The translations under genes and the position numbers were made by a program. From NCBI GenBank assembly GCA_900546605.1, contig URDV01000157.1, positions 1-5,454 on the forward strand: 5,454 nt of DNA, written 5' to 3'. This stretch comes from an uncultured Prevotella sp. GTDB lineage: Bacteria; Bacteroidota; Bacteroidia; Bacteroidales; Bacteroidaceae. Shown here one piece after another: positions 1 through 5,431 of the stretch. Under the pieces are notes generated by a model. That model searched no databases. It worked only from the letters and a program-made list of their open reading frames with translations, and was not told the DNA's origin. Numbering within the stretch: the stretch's first letter is position 1; each line of letters begins with the position of its first letter.

Positions 1-112
1 AAAATCGTTGACAATCCTTGCAGCCGGACATGCGGAGCCTCGGCTTGTTGTTTGGCAAGGATGTGCACCCCTTGATGGGGTGCTCATCCTTATGTCAAGG
101 TTGCCGGCTTAA
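1..112. other. GC-richer structured segment at the left edge, unidentified
   Basis: I count about 54% G+C over the first 110 bases, well above the AT-rich stretch that follows. A strong hairpin is present: AAGGATG/CATCCTT (57-63 with 85-91), one T-T mismatch, then GCACCCC/GGGGTGC (65-71 with 77-83) around TTGAT. GACAT/ATGTC (27-31 with 92-96) abuts that hairpin and AGCCGG/CCGGCT (22-27 with 104-109) lies outside it, so a closed branched fold is possible. A plus-strand frame is also open from base 2 to a TAA at 110-112, 36 codons cut off by the window edge. I cannot tell an RNA element, a repeat or the tail of a gene apart, and recognise no family. Confidence 0.4.
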
Positions 113-118
113 GCTTTC

Positions 119-126
119 TAACTTTG
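119..126 (+). promoter_or_regulatory. possible plus-strand -7 element
   Basis: TAACTTTG matches the TAnnTTTG consensus and shares ten bases (TAACTTTGCC) with the leu operon promoter, in the opposite direction. There is no well-placed TTTG -33 box (a TTG at 101-103 is too close), and no plus-strand gene follows before leuB's 3' end. If used, it would make a short RNA running into the 226-280 palindrome or antisense to leuB. The box is short enough to occur by chance. Confidence 0.25.
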
Positions 127-225
127 CCTAAATATATTCTTGCGATTTACTTAGATATAGATATTCTTTTGCGTCCAGTCATTAAAATGGAAAGTATCCA
201 TATGTTGTGTTTACCATTTTATAAC

Positions 226-280
226 AAAGTGTAAGTGCCCAATACAAATCACTCTTCTTTGTATTGAACACTTACACTTT
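226..280 (-). terminator. large palindrome downstream of leuB, candidate operon terminator
   Basis: Arms AAAGTGTAAGTG (226-237) and CACTTACACTTT (269-280) pair over 12 bp. After a CC/AA internal loop, CAATACAAA (240-248) and TTTGTATTG (258-266) add 9 bp around a 9-nt loop. It is the strongest inverted repeat in the 392 bp after leuB and lies 112 bp past the stop, so it is the best candidate for ending the leu transcript. The minus-strand side continues CTTTGTTATAAAA, which is not a clean U-run, so it may instead be a 3'-end stabilising structure or an intergenic palindromic repeat. The plus-strand side also lacks a U-run. A weaker AT-only hairpin (367-388) lies closer to leuB. Confidence 0.5.
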
Positions 281-392
281 ATGTTGCTTTGCAACTCATT
301 ATTAGTAGGCAGTAGCTGTGTGCTTGTCTACACAAATATGATGCACCAATTAATAGAACATGCCTAAAATAGTTTTGAATATCTATTTATGA

Positions 393-1454
393 TTAATGTT
401 GGTTAATCCATTCAACAATCCATGCACCTACTTCTTTGGTGCCATATTGCTTGCCTCCTTTAACCTGAATTTCGGGGGTACGAACCAACGCATCCAAACT
501 TGCATCAACAGCATCGCGTACAAGTTTTCCTTCTTCAGTCAAATTAAAATGCTCAAATAGCATGGCAACTGATAGAATTTGTGCCAATGGGTTAGCAATG
601 TTCAATCCTTTGGCTTGTGGCCATGAGCCATGAATAGGTTCAAACACTGGGGTACTTTCTCCTGTTGAGGCTGAAGGTAATAAGCCCATTGAACCTGTGA
701 TGCATGAACCTTCGTCAGTAAGAATGTCGCCAAAGGTATTCTCAGTAACCATTACGTCGAAGAAGGTGGGTTCTTGTATCATGCGCATAGAGGCATTGTC
801 AACATACATAAAGTCGGTTGTAACATCGGGGTGTTGTGGAGCCATCTCTTGTGCCACCTTACGCCATAGACGTGATGAGGCCAACACATTTGCCTTGTCA
901 ACAACTGTTAGGTGCTTGCGACGACGCTCAGCGTATTCGTAAGCTACTTTTAAAATGCGTTCCACTTCAGCACGTGAATAGGCATTGGTGTCGTAAGCAT
1001 AGTCATTGCCTTCTTTCTTCTCACCAAAATACATGCCACCTGTTAACTCGCGAATGCATACGAAGTCGGCTCCGCGCACCAATTCATCCTTTAGGGGTGA
1101 CTTGTGAATTAAGCAGTCAAAGGTTTGCACAGGGCGTATGTTAGCAAACAATCCTAACTTTTTGCGCATGGCCAAGAGACCTTGTTCAGGACGAACCTTT
1201 GCATTGGGGTTGTTGTCAAACTTAGGGTCGCCTACTGATGAAAAAAGTACTGCATCAGCCTCTTTGCATATGTTGTAGGTTGGTTCAGGAAAGGGATCAC
1301 CTACAGCATCAATAGCTGCAGCACCCACTAATGCCTCTTTGTAGTGAACCTCATGGCCAAACTTGTTGCAAACAGCTGTCATTACAGCAACACCTTGTGC
1401 TGATATTTCAGGACCTATGCCATCACCAGCCAATACGGCTATGTTCAGTTTCAT
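393..1454 (-). CDS. leuB: 3-isopropylmalate dehydrogenase LeuB
   Basis: This cytoplasmic enzyme oxidises and decarboxylates 3-isopropylmalate to 2-ketoisocaproate with NAD+ and a divalent metal, the third step of leucine synthesis. The 353-residue length is normal for the isocitrate/isopropylmalate dehydrogenase family. Visible landmarks are the N-terminal AVLAGDGIGPE strand-loop (residues 6-16), substrate-binding arginines R97, R107 and R135 (in RELTGG), Y142 (in MYFG), K187 (in VDKANVL), and metal aspartates D219, D243 and D247 (in FGDILTD). The spacing matches the Thermus enzyme as I remember it. The cofactor loop reads HGSWPQAKGLNIANP (275-289), with Gln280 where the Thermus enzyme has the NAD-binding Asp278. 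The ATG lies inside the end of leuD (32-bp overlap). No later start is plausible, because the first beta strand begins at residue 2. Upstream bases are A-rich with no Shine-Dalgarno. It is the last gene of the operon. Confidence 0.97.
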   Translation of the reverse strand: MKLNIAVLAGDGIGPEISAQGVAVMTAVCNKFGHEVHYKEALVGAAAIDAVGDPFPEPTYNICKEADAVLFSSVGDPKFDNNPNAKVRPEQGLLAMRKKLGLFANIRPVQTFDCLIHKSPLKDELVRGADFVCIRELTGGMYFGEKKEGNDYAYDTNAYSRAEVERILKVAYEYAERRRKHLTVVDKANVLASSRLWRKVAQEMAPQHPDVTTDFMYVDNASMRMIQEPTFFDVMVTENTFGDILTDEGSCITGSMGLLPSASTGESTPVFEPIHGSWPQAKGLNIANPLAQILSVAMLFEHFNLTEEGKLVRDAVDASLDALVRTPEIQVKGGKQYGTKEVGAWIVEWINQH

Positions 1455-2022
1455 ATGCTTCGATTTTATTTTTGTTTTTTACAAGGAAATCAATATCGTC
1501 TAATCCGTTTTCAAGACAATACTTTTTGTATCCGTTAATGTCAAAATGTTCGCTTTTACCCGTAGCTTCATTCGTAATGGTTTGGTTCGGAAGGTCAATC
1601 TTTACCTTAGTTTGCGGTTGAGCTTTGATGCTTTGAAATAGTTCTTGCAAAAAGTTTTCACTCACCACTACGGGCAGAACAAAATTGTTTAGTTCATTTT
1701 GTTTGTGAATGTCGGCAAAGAATGAACTGACCACAACCCTAAAACCATAGCCTGCTATGGCCCAAGCTGCGTGTTCACGACTTGAACCACAACCAAAGTT
1801 CTTGCCAGCCACAAGAATTTCGCCTGAGTAGGTAGGATCGTTTAGTACAAAGTCTTTTTTCGTACCATCGGCATTATATCGCCAGTCGCGGAACAGATTA
1901 TCGCCAAAACCTTCTTTATCGGTAGCTTTTAAAAAGCGGGCAGGAATGATTTGGTCTGTATCAATGTTTTCAAGCGGCAGGGGCACACAAGTGCTCTCTA
2001 TTATGTTGAATTTCTTTTTCAT
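1423..2022 (-). CDS. leuD: 3-isopropylmalate dehydratase small subunit LeuD
   Basis: This is the small, swivel-domain subunit of isopropylmalate isomerase. With LeuC it converts 2-isopropylmalate to 3-isopropylmalate through an isopropylmaleate intermediate. At 199 residues it is a typical full-length bacterial LeuD. Recognisable segments are NIDTDQIIPARFLK (19-32), the substrate-loop signature NFGCGSSREHAAWAI (75-89), and FADIHKQNELNNFVLPV (102-118). The ATG at 2022 sits 15 bp after the leuC stop and gives the expected N-terminus. The C-terminus runs 32 bp into leuB, so the last residues (about 190-199) are encoded in DNA that also specifies the LeuB N-terminus in another frame. The Lys/Asn-rich stretch KNKNKI (182-187) makes A-rich mRNA just before the leuB ATG, which may help leuB initiation in an organism without Shine-Dalgarno use. 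That last point is inference. Confidence 0.96.
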   Translation of the reverse strand: MKKKFNIIESTCVPLPLENIDTDQIIPARFLKATDKEGFGDNLFRDWRYNADGTKKDFVLNDPTYSGEILVAGKNFGCGSSREHAAWAIAGYGFRVVVSSFFADIHKQNELNNFVLPVVVSENFLQELFQSIKAQPQTKVKIDLPNQTITNEATGKSEHFDINGYKKYCLENGLDDIDFLVKNKNKIEAYETEHSRIGW

Positions 2023-2037
2023 AGGGTAGGAGATGAG

Positions 2038-3414
2038 CTACATTAAGGTTCGAGGATCAGTTATAACACCCGTAACTGCTGCGGCAGCTGCCATTAATGG
2101 CGATGCCAAACAAGTACGTGAACCAGGGCCTTGGCGACCTTCAAAGTTGCGGTTAGATGTTGACACACACAACTTGCCTGCAGGAATTTTGTCATCATTC
2201 ATGGCCAAACAGGCTGAACAACCTGGTTGTCGAATTTCAAACCCAGCTTCGTGCAACACCTTATCTAATCCTTCTGCTTCAATTTGTCGCATAACGGGCC
2301 ATGAGCCAGGCACTAACCATGCAGTAACGTTGCCTGCTTTATGACGTCCCTTGGCTATAGATGCAAAGGCGCGGAAGTCTTCAATTCTGCCATTAGTGCA
2401 TGCACCTAAAAAGACGTAGTCAACAGGTTTGCCCGTCATTTTTTCGCCTGCAGTAAATTGCATATAATGCAAAGCTTTTTCGTCAGATGAAGTTTGAGCT
2501 TGAGGTATATTTTGACTGATGCCAATGCCCATGCCTGGGTTGGTTCCATAGGTAATCATGGGTTCTATGTCAGCAGCATCAAAGCTTACTTCTTTGTCGA
2601 ATACGGCATCGTCATCGCTTTTGAGTTCCTTCCATGCAGCTACGGCCTTGTCCCATTCTTCGCCTTGTGGTGCATAAGATTTCCCTTTAAGGTAGGCAAA
2701 CGTAACTTCGTCGGGAGCAATAAAACCACCACGCGCCCCCATCTCAATTGAAAGGTTGCATAGTGTGAGTCGGCCCTCCATTGACAAAGAGCGAATGGCA
2801 CTACCTGCGTACTCTACAAAGTAGCCCGTGGCTCCGCTTGTGGTGAGTTGACTCATAAGGTAAAGGGCTACGTCTTTAGCGGTGACTCCTTTACCCAATG
2901 TGCCTTCAACGTTGATGCGCATTGATTTAGGTTTGGCTTGTAAAATGCATTGTGAAGCCATGACCATTTCAACCTCAGACGTGCCAATGCCAAAGGCTAC
3001 TGCACCTACTGCTCCATGTGTTGATGTGTGTGAGTCGCCACAAACAATGGTCATGCCTGGGAGCGATAGACCTTGTTCAGGACCTACTACGTGAATAATG
3101 CCATTGTTGGGATGCATCATGCCCCAATAGCTTAGTCCAAAGTCGTGCGCATTTTGAGTGAGTGTGTCAACTTGTTTGCGCGAAATGGGATCTTCAATGG
3201 GTTTGTCTTGATCGTGTGTGGGGGTGTTGTGGTCAGGCATGCAAAAGATGTGGTCGGGACGGAAACATTTAAGTCCACGACTACGCAGTCCAGCAAAGGC
3301 TTGTGGACTCGTAACTTCGTGTGCATATAGGCGATCAATGTATAGTTGGTCGGGGCCATCGTCAATGTGTTGTACCACATGGCTATTCCATATCTTGTCA
3401 AAGAGTGTATTCAT
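2038..3414 (-). CDS. leuC: 3-isopropylmalate dehydratase large subunit LeuC
   Basis: This is the large, [4Fe-4S]-binding subunit of isopropylmalate isomerase (aconitase family), partner of LeuD. I place the start at the ATG at 3414, giving 458 residues beginning MNTLFDKIW, the usual family N-terminus. The frame is open further upstream to a TTG at 3447, but those 11 extra codons match nothing in the family and lie in a hairpin. Probable cluster ligands are C339 (in GACTNGR), C399 and C402 (in PGCSACLAMNDD). Their 60/3 spacing equals that of the E. coli protein. Other signatures are GDSHTSTHGAVGAVAFGIGT (126-145), HPNNGIIHVVGPEQG (101-115) and NRNFEGRQGPGSRT (421-434). The gene follows leuA after a 154-bp gap and precedes leuD by 15 bp, so isomerase subunits are made from adjacent cistrons. 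Confidence 0.96.
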   Translation of the reverse strand: MNTLFDKIWNSHVVQHIDDGPDQLYIDRLYAHEVTSPQAFAGLRSRGLKCFRPDHIFCMPDHNTPTHDQDKPIEDPISRKQVDTLTQNAHDFGLSYWGMMHPNNGIIHVVGPEQGLSLPGMTIVCGDSHTSTHGAVGAVAFGIGTSEVEMVMASQCILQAKPKSMRINVEGTLGKGVTAKDVALYLMSQLTTSGATGYFVEYAGSAIRSLSMEGRLTLCNLSIEMGARGGFIAPDEVTFAYLKGKSYAPQGEEWDKAVAAWKELKSDDDAVFDKEVSFDAADIEPMITYGTNPGMGIGISQNIPQAQTSSDEKALHYMQFTAGEKMTGKPVDYVFLGACTNGRIEDFRAFASIAKGRHKAGNVTAWLVPGSWPVMRQIEAEGLDKVLHEAGFEIRQPGCSACLAMNDDKIPAGKLCVSTSNRNFEGRQGPGSRTCLASPLMAAAAAVTGVITDPRTLM

Positions 3415-3425
3415 AGATTTCTTTG

Positions 3426-3461
3426 TTTTAGAAGGCGCATGGGGCAATGTGCCTTCTTAAA
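3426..3461 (-). other. hairpin just upstream of the leuC start
   Basis: AGAAGGCACA and TGCGCCTTCT pair over 10 bp (one G-U) around an 8-nt loop. Three more A-U pairs beyond one mismatch extend the stem. On the minus strand it is followed by AAAACAAAG and then the leuC ATG about 11 nt later. There is no U-run, so it is not a standard terminator. An RNA processing site, mRNA-stabilising 5' structure or translation control element is possible; nothing here decides between them. Confidence 0.55.
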
Positions 3462-3504
3462 AATGTTTAGAGCTATTGTGTAAGGCTTAAGTAGCGCTCA
3501 GTAT

Positions 3505-3522
3505 AATTGGGAAAATTGGGAA
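3505..3522. repeat. two tandem copies of a 9-bp unit
   Basis: AATTGGGAA occurs twice without a gap in the leuA-leuC intergenic region. No function is evident; replication slippage in noncoding DNA is a sufficient explanation. Confidence 0.6.
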
Positions 3523-3568
3523 CTAACAGTATGCTGTGCCCTTCTCTTAATTAATAGCAGAGCAGAAC

Positions 3569-5062
3569 TTAGTGCTTGAATGAATTGATGGCATCAATAT
3601 ATGCCTCAACGCTGGCTGTAACAATGTCAGTGTTTGCTCCGAAACCATAATAAATGGAACCATCGTATTCAACCTGCATGTGCACCTTACCAACATCGTC
3701 AGAACCCTTGTTAATGGCTTGGATAGTAAACTCCTTAAGCACCATTTTGCGCTTGATAATGTCTTTAACCGCATTAATGGCAGCATCAACAGGACCATTG
3801 CCTTCAGCAGCAGCTCTGAACTTTTCACCTGCAATGTCAAGGATAATGGCAGCAACAGGACGCACACCATGTCCGCTGGTTACTTGCAAGTAGTCAAGTT
3901 TTATGCTATGTGAAGCTGAACGTTCAGCACCAGCCAAAACCAATATGTCGTCATCAGTCACTTCTTTCTTCTTGTCGGCCAGTGCAAGGAAACGCTGGTA
4001 AATGTCGTTTAACTTTTCATCGCTTACTTCAACTCCTAACACTTCAAGGCGGTGCTTTAATGCGGCATGTCCTGAACGGGCTGTGAGAATAATAGAGTTA
4101 TCATCAATGCCTACATCTTTAGGATTGATGATTTCATAAGTTTCTACATTTTTCAACACGCCATCTTGGTGTATGCCGCTTGAGTGAGCAAAGGCATTTC
4201 GGCCAACGATGGCTTTGTTAGGTTGCACGGGCATGTTCATGAGTGAACTTACCATGCGCGATGTAGCTGCAATCTTTTGCGTGTTGATGTTTGTTTCGAT
4301 GTCGAGGTGGTGACATTTCAAAATCATGGCAATCTCTTCCTCGGCTGTGTTACCAGCACGTTCACCTATGCCGTTGATGGTTACTTCAACTTGGCGTGCA
4401 CCATTGAGCACACCCTCGAGTGTACAAGCTGTGGCCATGCCTAAATCGTTGTGGCAGTGGGTTGACAAAATGGCTTTGTGTACACCATCAACGTGTTCCA
4501 TTAAGTATTTAATTTTGTTGCCATACTCATGAGGTAAACAGTAGCCTGTGGTGTCGGGAATGTTGACAACGGTAGCACCCGCTTTAATTACGGCTTCGAC
4601 TACTCGTGCCAAGTATTCGTTGTCTGTTCGGCCAGCGTCCTCGGCATAAAATTCAACGTCTTCAACATATCGTTTGGCATATTTCACAGCAGCTACAGCA
4701 CGCTCAATTATCTCTTCGCGTGTTGAATTGAATTTGTATTTTATGTGGCTATCACTTGTGCCTATGCCTGTGTGTATGCGCTTGTGCTTGGCAAACTTTA
4801 ATGCCTCAGCTGCACAATCAATGTCTTTTTCAACAGCGCGTGTCAAGGCACAGATGGTGGGCCATGTAACGGCTTTTGATATTTCAATAACAGAGTTAAA
4901 GTCGCCAGGACTTGAAATGGGAAATCCTGCTTCGATTACGTCAACTCCCAATTGTTCGAGTTGTTTGGCTACTTGAATTTTTTCAACTGTGTTCAGTTGG
5001 CAGCCTGGTACTTGTTCACCATCGCGTAGGGTGGTGTCAAAAATGTAAAGTCTGTCGCTCAT
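3569..5062 (-). CDS. leuA: 2-isopropylmalate synthase LeuA
   Basis: This enzyme catalyses the committed step of leucine synthesis, condensing acetyl-CoA with 2-ketoisovalerate to 2-isopropylmalate. The catalytic TIM barrel covers about residues 1-275. It holds FDTTLRDGEQVPGCQLN (8-24) with R13 and metal ligand D14, and HCHNDLGMATACTLEG (202-217) with metal ligands H202 and H204. GERAGNTAEEE (233-243) contains N238. The segment SRMVSSLMNMPVQPNKAIVG (268-287) leads into the linker, with SSGIHQDGVLK at 294-304. A full C-terminal regulatory domain follows (about 366-497, including GNGPVDAAINAV at 421-432), so leucine feedback inhibition is expected. Residue spacing matches meningococcal LeuA with an offset of two, which argues for isopropylmalate synthase; citramalate synthase or homocitrate synthase is less likely. 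The ATG at 5062 is firm, since the family motif begins five residues later. It is the first enzyme gene after the attenuator. Confidence 0.96.
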   Translation of the reverse strand: MSDRLYIFDTTLRDGEQVPGCQLNTVEKIQVAKQLEQLGVDVIEAGFPISSPGDFNSVIEISKAVTWPTICALTRAVEKDIDCAAEALKFAKHKRIHTGIGTSDSHIKYKFNSTREEIIERAVAAVKYAKRYVEDVEFYAEDAGRTDNEYLARVVEAVIKAGATVVNIPDTTGYCLPHEYGNKIKYLMEHVDGVHKAILSTHCHNDLGMATACTLEGVLNGARQVEVTINGIGERAGNTAEEEIAMILKCHHLDIETNINTQKIAATSRMVSSLMNMPVQPNKAIVGRNAFAHSSGIHQDGVLKNVETYEIINPKDVGIDDNSIILTARSGHAALKHRLEVLGVEVSDEKLNDIYQRFLALADKKKEVTDDDILVLAGAERSASHSIKLDYLQVTSGHGVRPVAAIILDIAGEKFRAAAEGNGPVDAAINAVKDIIKRKMVLKEFTIQAINKGSDDVGKVHMQVEYDGSIYYGFGANTDIVTASVEAYIDAINSFKH

Positions 5063-5093
5063 AATATTTTGATTGTGTTGTTAAATGCGTGGT

Positions 5094-5142
5094 AAATAAA
5101 ACATCCTCACTTCCAGTGTTGTGGGGCGGAAGTGAGGATGTT
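5094..5142 (-). terminator. leu operon attenuator (intrinsic terminator before leuA)
   Basis: The arms 5142-5128 and 5114-5100 form a perfect 15-bp stem beginning AACATCCTCACTTCC, with a 13-nt loop. On the minus strand the stem runs into a U-rich tail (GTTTTATTTA). It lies about 30 nt upstream of the leuA ATG, behind the operon promoter and leader ORF, so it must be read through to express leuA. The plus-strand side has no T-run, so it acts only toward leuA. Its 5' arm contains attenuator segment 3. Confidence 0.88.
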
Positions 5143-5158
5143 ATTGCGTTATTGGCTT

Positions 5159-5202
5159 ACACATATGTTTTTGCATGCTATTTAAGTAGCATTGCTATGT
5201 GT
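5159..5202 (-). other. hairpin in the spacer between antiterminator halves
   Basis: Outer arms ACACATA and TATGTGT pair over 7 bp. Inside them ATGCTA and TAGCAT pair over 6 bp around a 6-nt loop, extended by a GC/GC pair across a one-base bulge. Just upstream (about 5244-5203), GTTAT/ATAAC and ATGCTT/AAGCAT offer weaker alternative pairings. Together these could fold up the spacer of about 109 nt between segments 2 and 3. No ORF is visible in this spacer. Confidence 0.5.
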
Positions 5203-5246
5203 TATCAATTGATGCTTGTTCTTTTTTTTACTTTAAAGCATAACTC

Positions 5247-5321
5247 TCACTCCCGCGTACCCAGTGTACGCAAGCTAAGCAATAGACTAAGTCGGAAGTA
5301 AGATGTCAATGTTTGCTTCAT
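5247..5321 (-). CDS. leuL: leucine-rich leader peptide of the leu operon
   Basis: This is a 24-codon ORF, ATG at 5321-5319 and TGA at 5249-5247, starting with MKQTLTSYFR. Seven of its 24 residues are leucine (positions 5, 11, 13, 14, 15, 17 and 20), with five packed into codons 11-17. It starts about 16 nt after the expected transcription start and lies between the operon promoter and an intrinsic terminator ahead of leuA. This is the arrangement of attenuation leader peptides: the translating ribosome senses charged tRNA-Leu, and the peptide itself probably has no further job. Codons 7-10 and the stop-codon region are also the RNA segments that can pair with each other and with the terminator. 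Bases before the ATG are A-rich with no Shine-Dalgarno, like the rest of the operon. The name leuL is by analogy with enterobacteria; no sequence homology to their leader is claimed. Confidence 0.88.
   Translation of the reverse strand: MKQTLTSYFRLSLLLSLRTLGTRE
5255..5271 (-). other. small hairpin at the end of the leader ORF
   Basis: GCGTAC and GTACGC form a 6-bp stem around an ACTGG loop over leader codons 17-22. G-U pairs can lengthen it into the GGG of attenuator segment 2. It is nested inside the segment 1:2 pairing and could serve as a pause hairpin or compete locally for segment 2. Confidence 0.55.
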
Positions 5322-5342
5322 GTTATTTTCTTTTTGTGTGGG

Positions 5343-5350
5343 CAAAGTTA
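5343..5350 (-). promoter_or_regulatory. leu operon promoter, Bacteroidota-type -7 element
   Basis: The minus strand reads TATAACTTTG here, a full match to the TAnnTTTG -7 consensus used by the primary sigma factor of Bacteroidota. A good TTTG-like -33 element is not present at the usual spacing; only GCTTTC is near the expected place. Transcription should start about 5-7 nt downstream (about 5336-5338), giving a very short untranslated stretch before the leader-peptide ATG. Its position between an upstream terminator and the leader ORF supports the call. Confidence 0.7.
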
Positions 5351-5401
5351 TAAAATAATTGCAAAATGAAAGCATTTTAGATGTTTTTTTTGATAGGGAA
5401 T

Positions 5402-5431
5402 AAAAAACTCTTTGATGCTTGCATCAAAGAG
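5402..5431 (-). terminator. intrinsic terminator of an upstream gene outside the window
   Basis: CTCTTTGATG and CATCAAAGAG form a perfect 10-bp stem with a 4-nt loop (5408-5431). On the minus strand it is followed by six T residues (5407-5402). The plus-strand side has only CTTTTAA, so minus-strand use is favoured, although some bidirectional action is possible. It insulates the leu promoter from a minus-strand transcript entering from beyond 5454. The 23 bases to its right are too few to identify that gene. Confidence 0.75.

Larger units (their letters stand above)
113..392. other. AT-rich intergenic region after leuB, no gene
   Basis: No ORF of reasonable length with coding character is visible here. 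Apart from the 226-280 palindrome there are smaller inverted repeats. AAAATGG/CCATTTT (184-190 with 214-220) encloses ATGGA/TCCAT, and GTTGC/GCAAC lies at 283-295. AAATAG/CTATTT (367-388) is followed by TTAGG on the minus strand. The composition is clearly more AT-rich than the leu genes. Confidence 0.6.
3415..3568. other. leuA-leuC intergenic region, no gene
   Basis: These 154 bp hold no convincing ORF on either strand and no TAnnTTTG box on the minus strand. leuC is therefore probably cotranscribed with leuA. The region contains a strong hairpin (3426-3461) and a short tandem repeat (3505-3522). The length is notable beside the 15-bp and overlapping junctions farther along the operon. Confidence 0.6.
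5127..5302 (-). promoter_or_regulatory. attenuator pairing segments 1, 2 and 3 of the leu leader RNA
   Basis: Three short segments can pair in mutually exclusive ways. Segment 1 (5302-5293, CTTACTTCCG, leader codons 7-10) is a near copy of segment 3 (5136-5127, CTCACTTCCG, inside the 5' arm of the terminator). Segment 2 (5255-5246, CGGGAGTGAG, containing the leader stop codon) can form 10 bp with segment 1 (two G-U) or 10 bp with segment 3 (one G-U). A ribosome stalled at Leu codons 11-17 would cover segment 1 and free segment 2 to pair with segment 3, blocking the terminator. A ribosome reaching the stop codon would cover segment 2 and let the terminator form. The pairings are read directly from the sequence; the mechanism is inferred from trp/leu attenuation. 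Confidence 0.8.

Noticed and set aside
1..112. tRNA or 4.5S-like RNA at the left edge
   Set aside because: There is no cloverleaf, T-arm or SRP-loop consensus in the fold, so no known RNA family is claimed.
2033..2344. Plus-strand ORF of 103 codons opposite the end of leuC
   Set aside because: It is an antisense shadow of leuC, whose protein motifs run through the whole interval.
3415..3447. Upstream TTG start for leuC adding 11 residues
   Set aside because: The extra residues have no family match, the codon is TTG inside a hairpin loop, and the ATG at 3414 gives the standard LeuC N-terminus.
3547..3870. Minus-strand ORF of 107 codons overlapping the 3' end of leuA
   Set aside because: It lies in another frame of the same strand inside well-supported leuA codons and has no recognisable protein character.
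5089..5301. Plus-strand ORF of 70 codons over the leader region
   Set aside because: It runs antisense through the terminator hairpin, spacer and leader ORF, and its sequence resembles no protein. The minus-strand features explain the DNA better.
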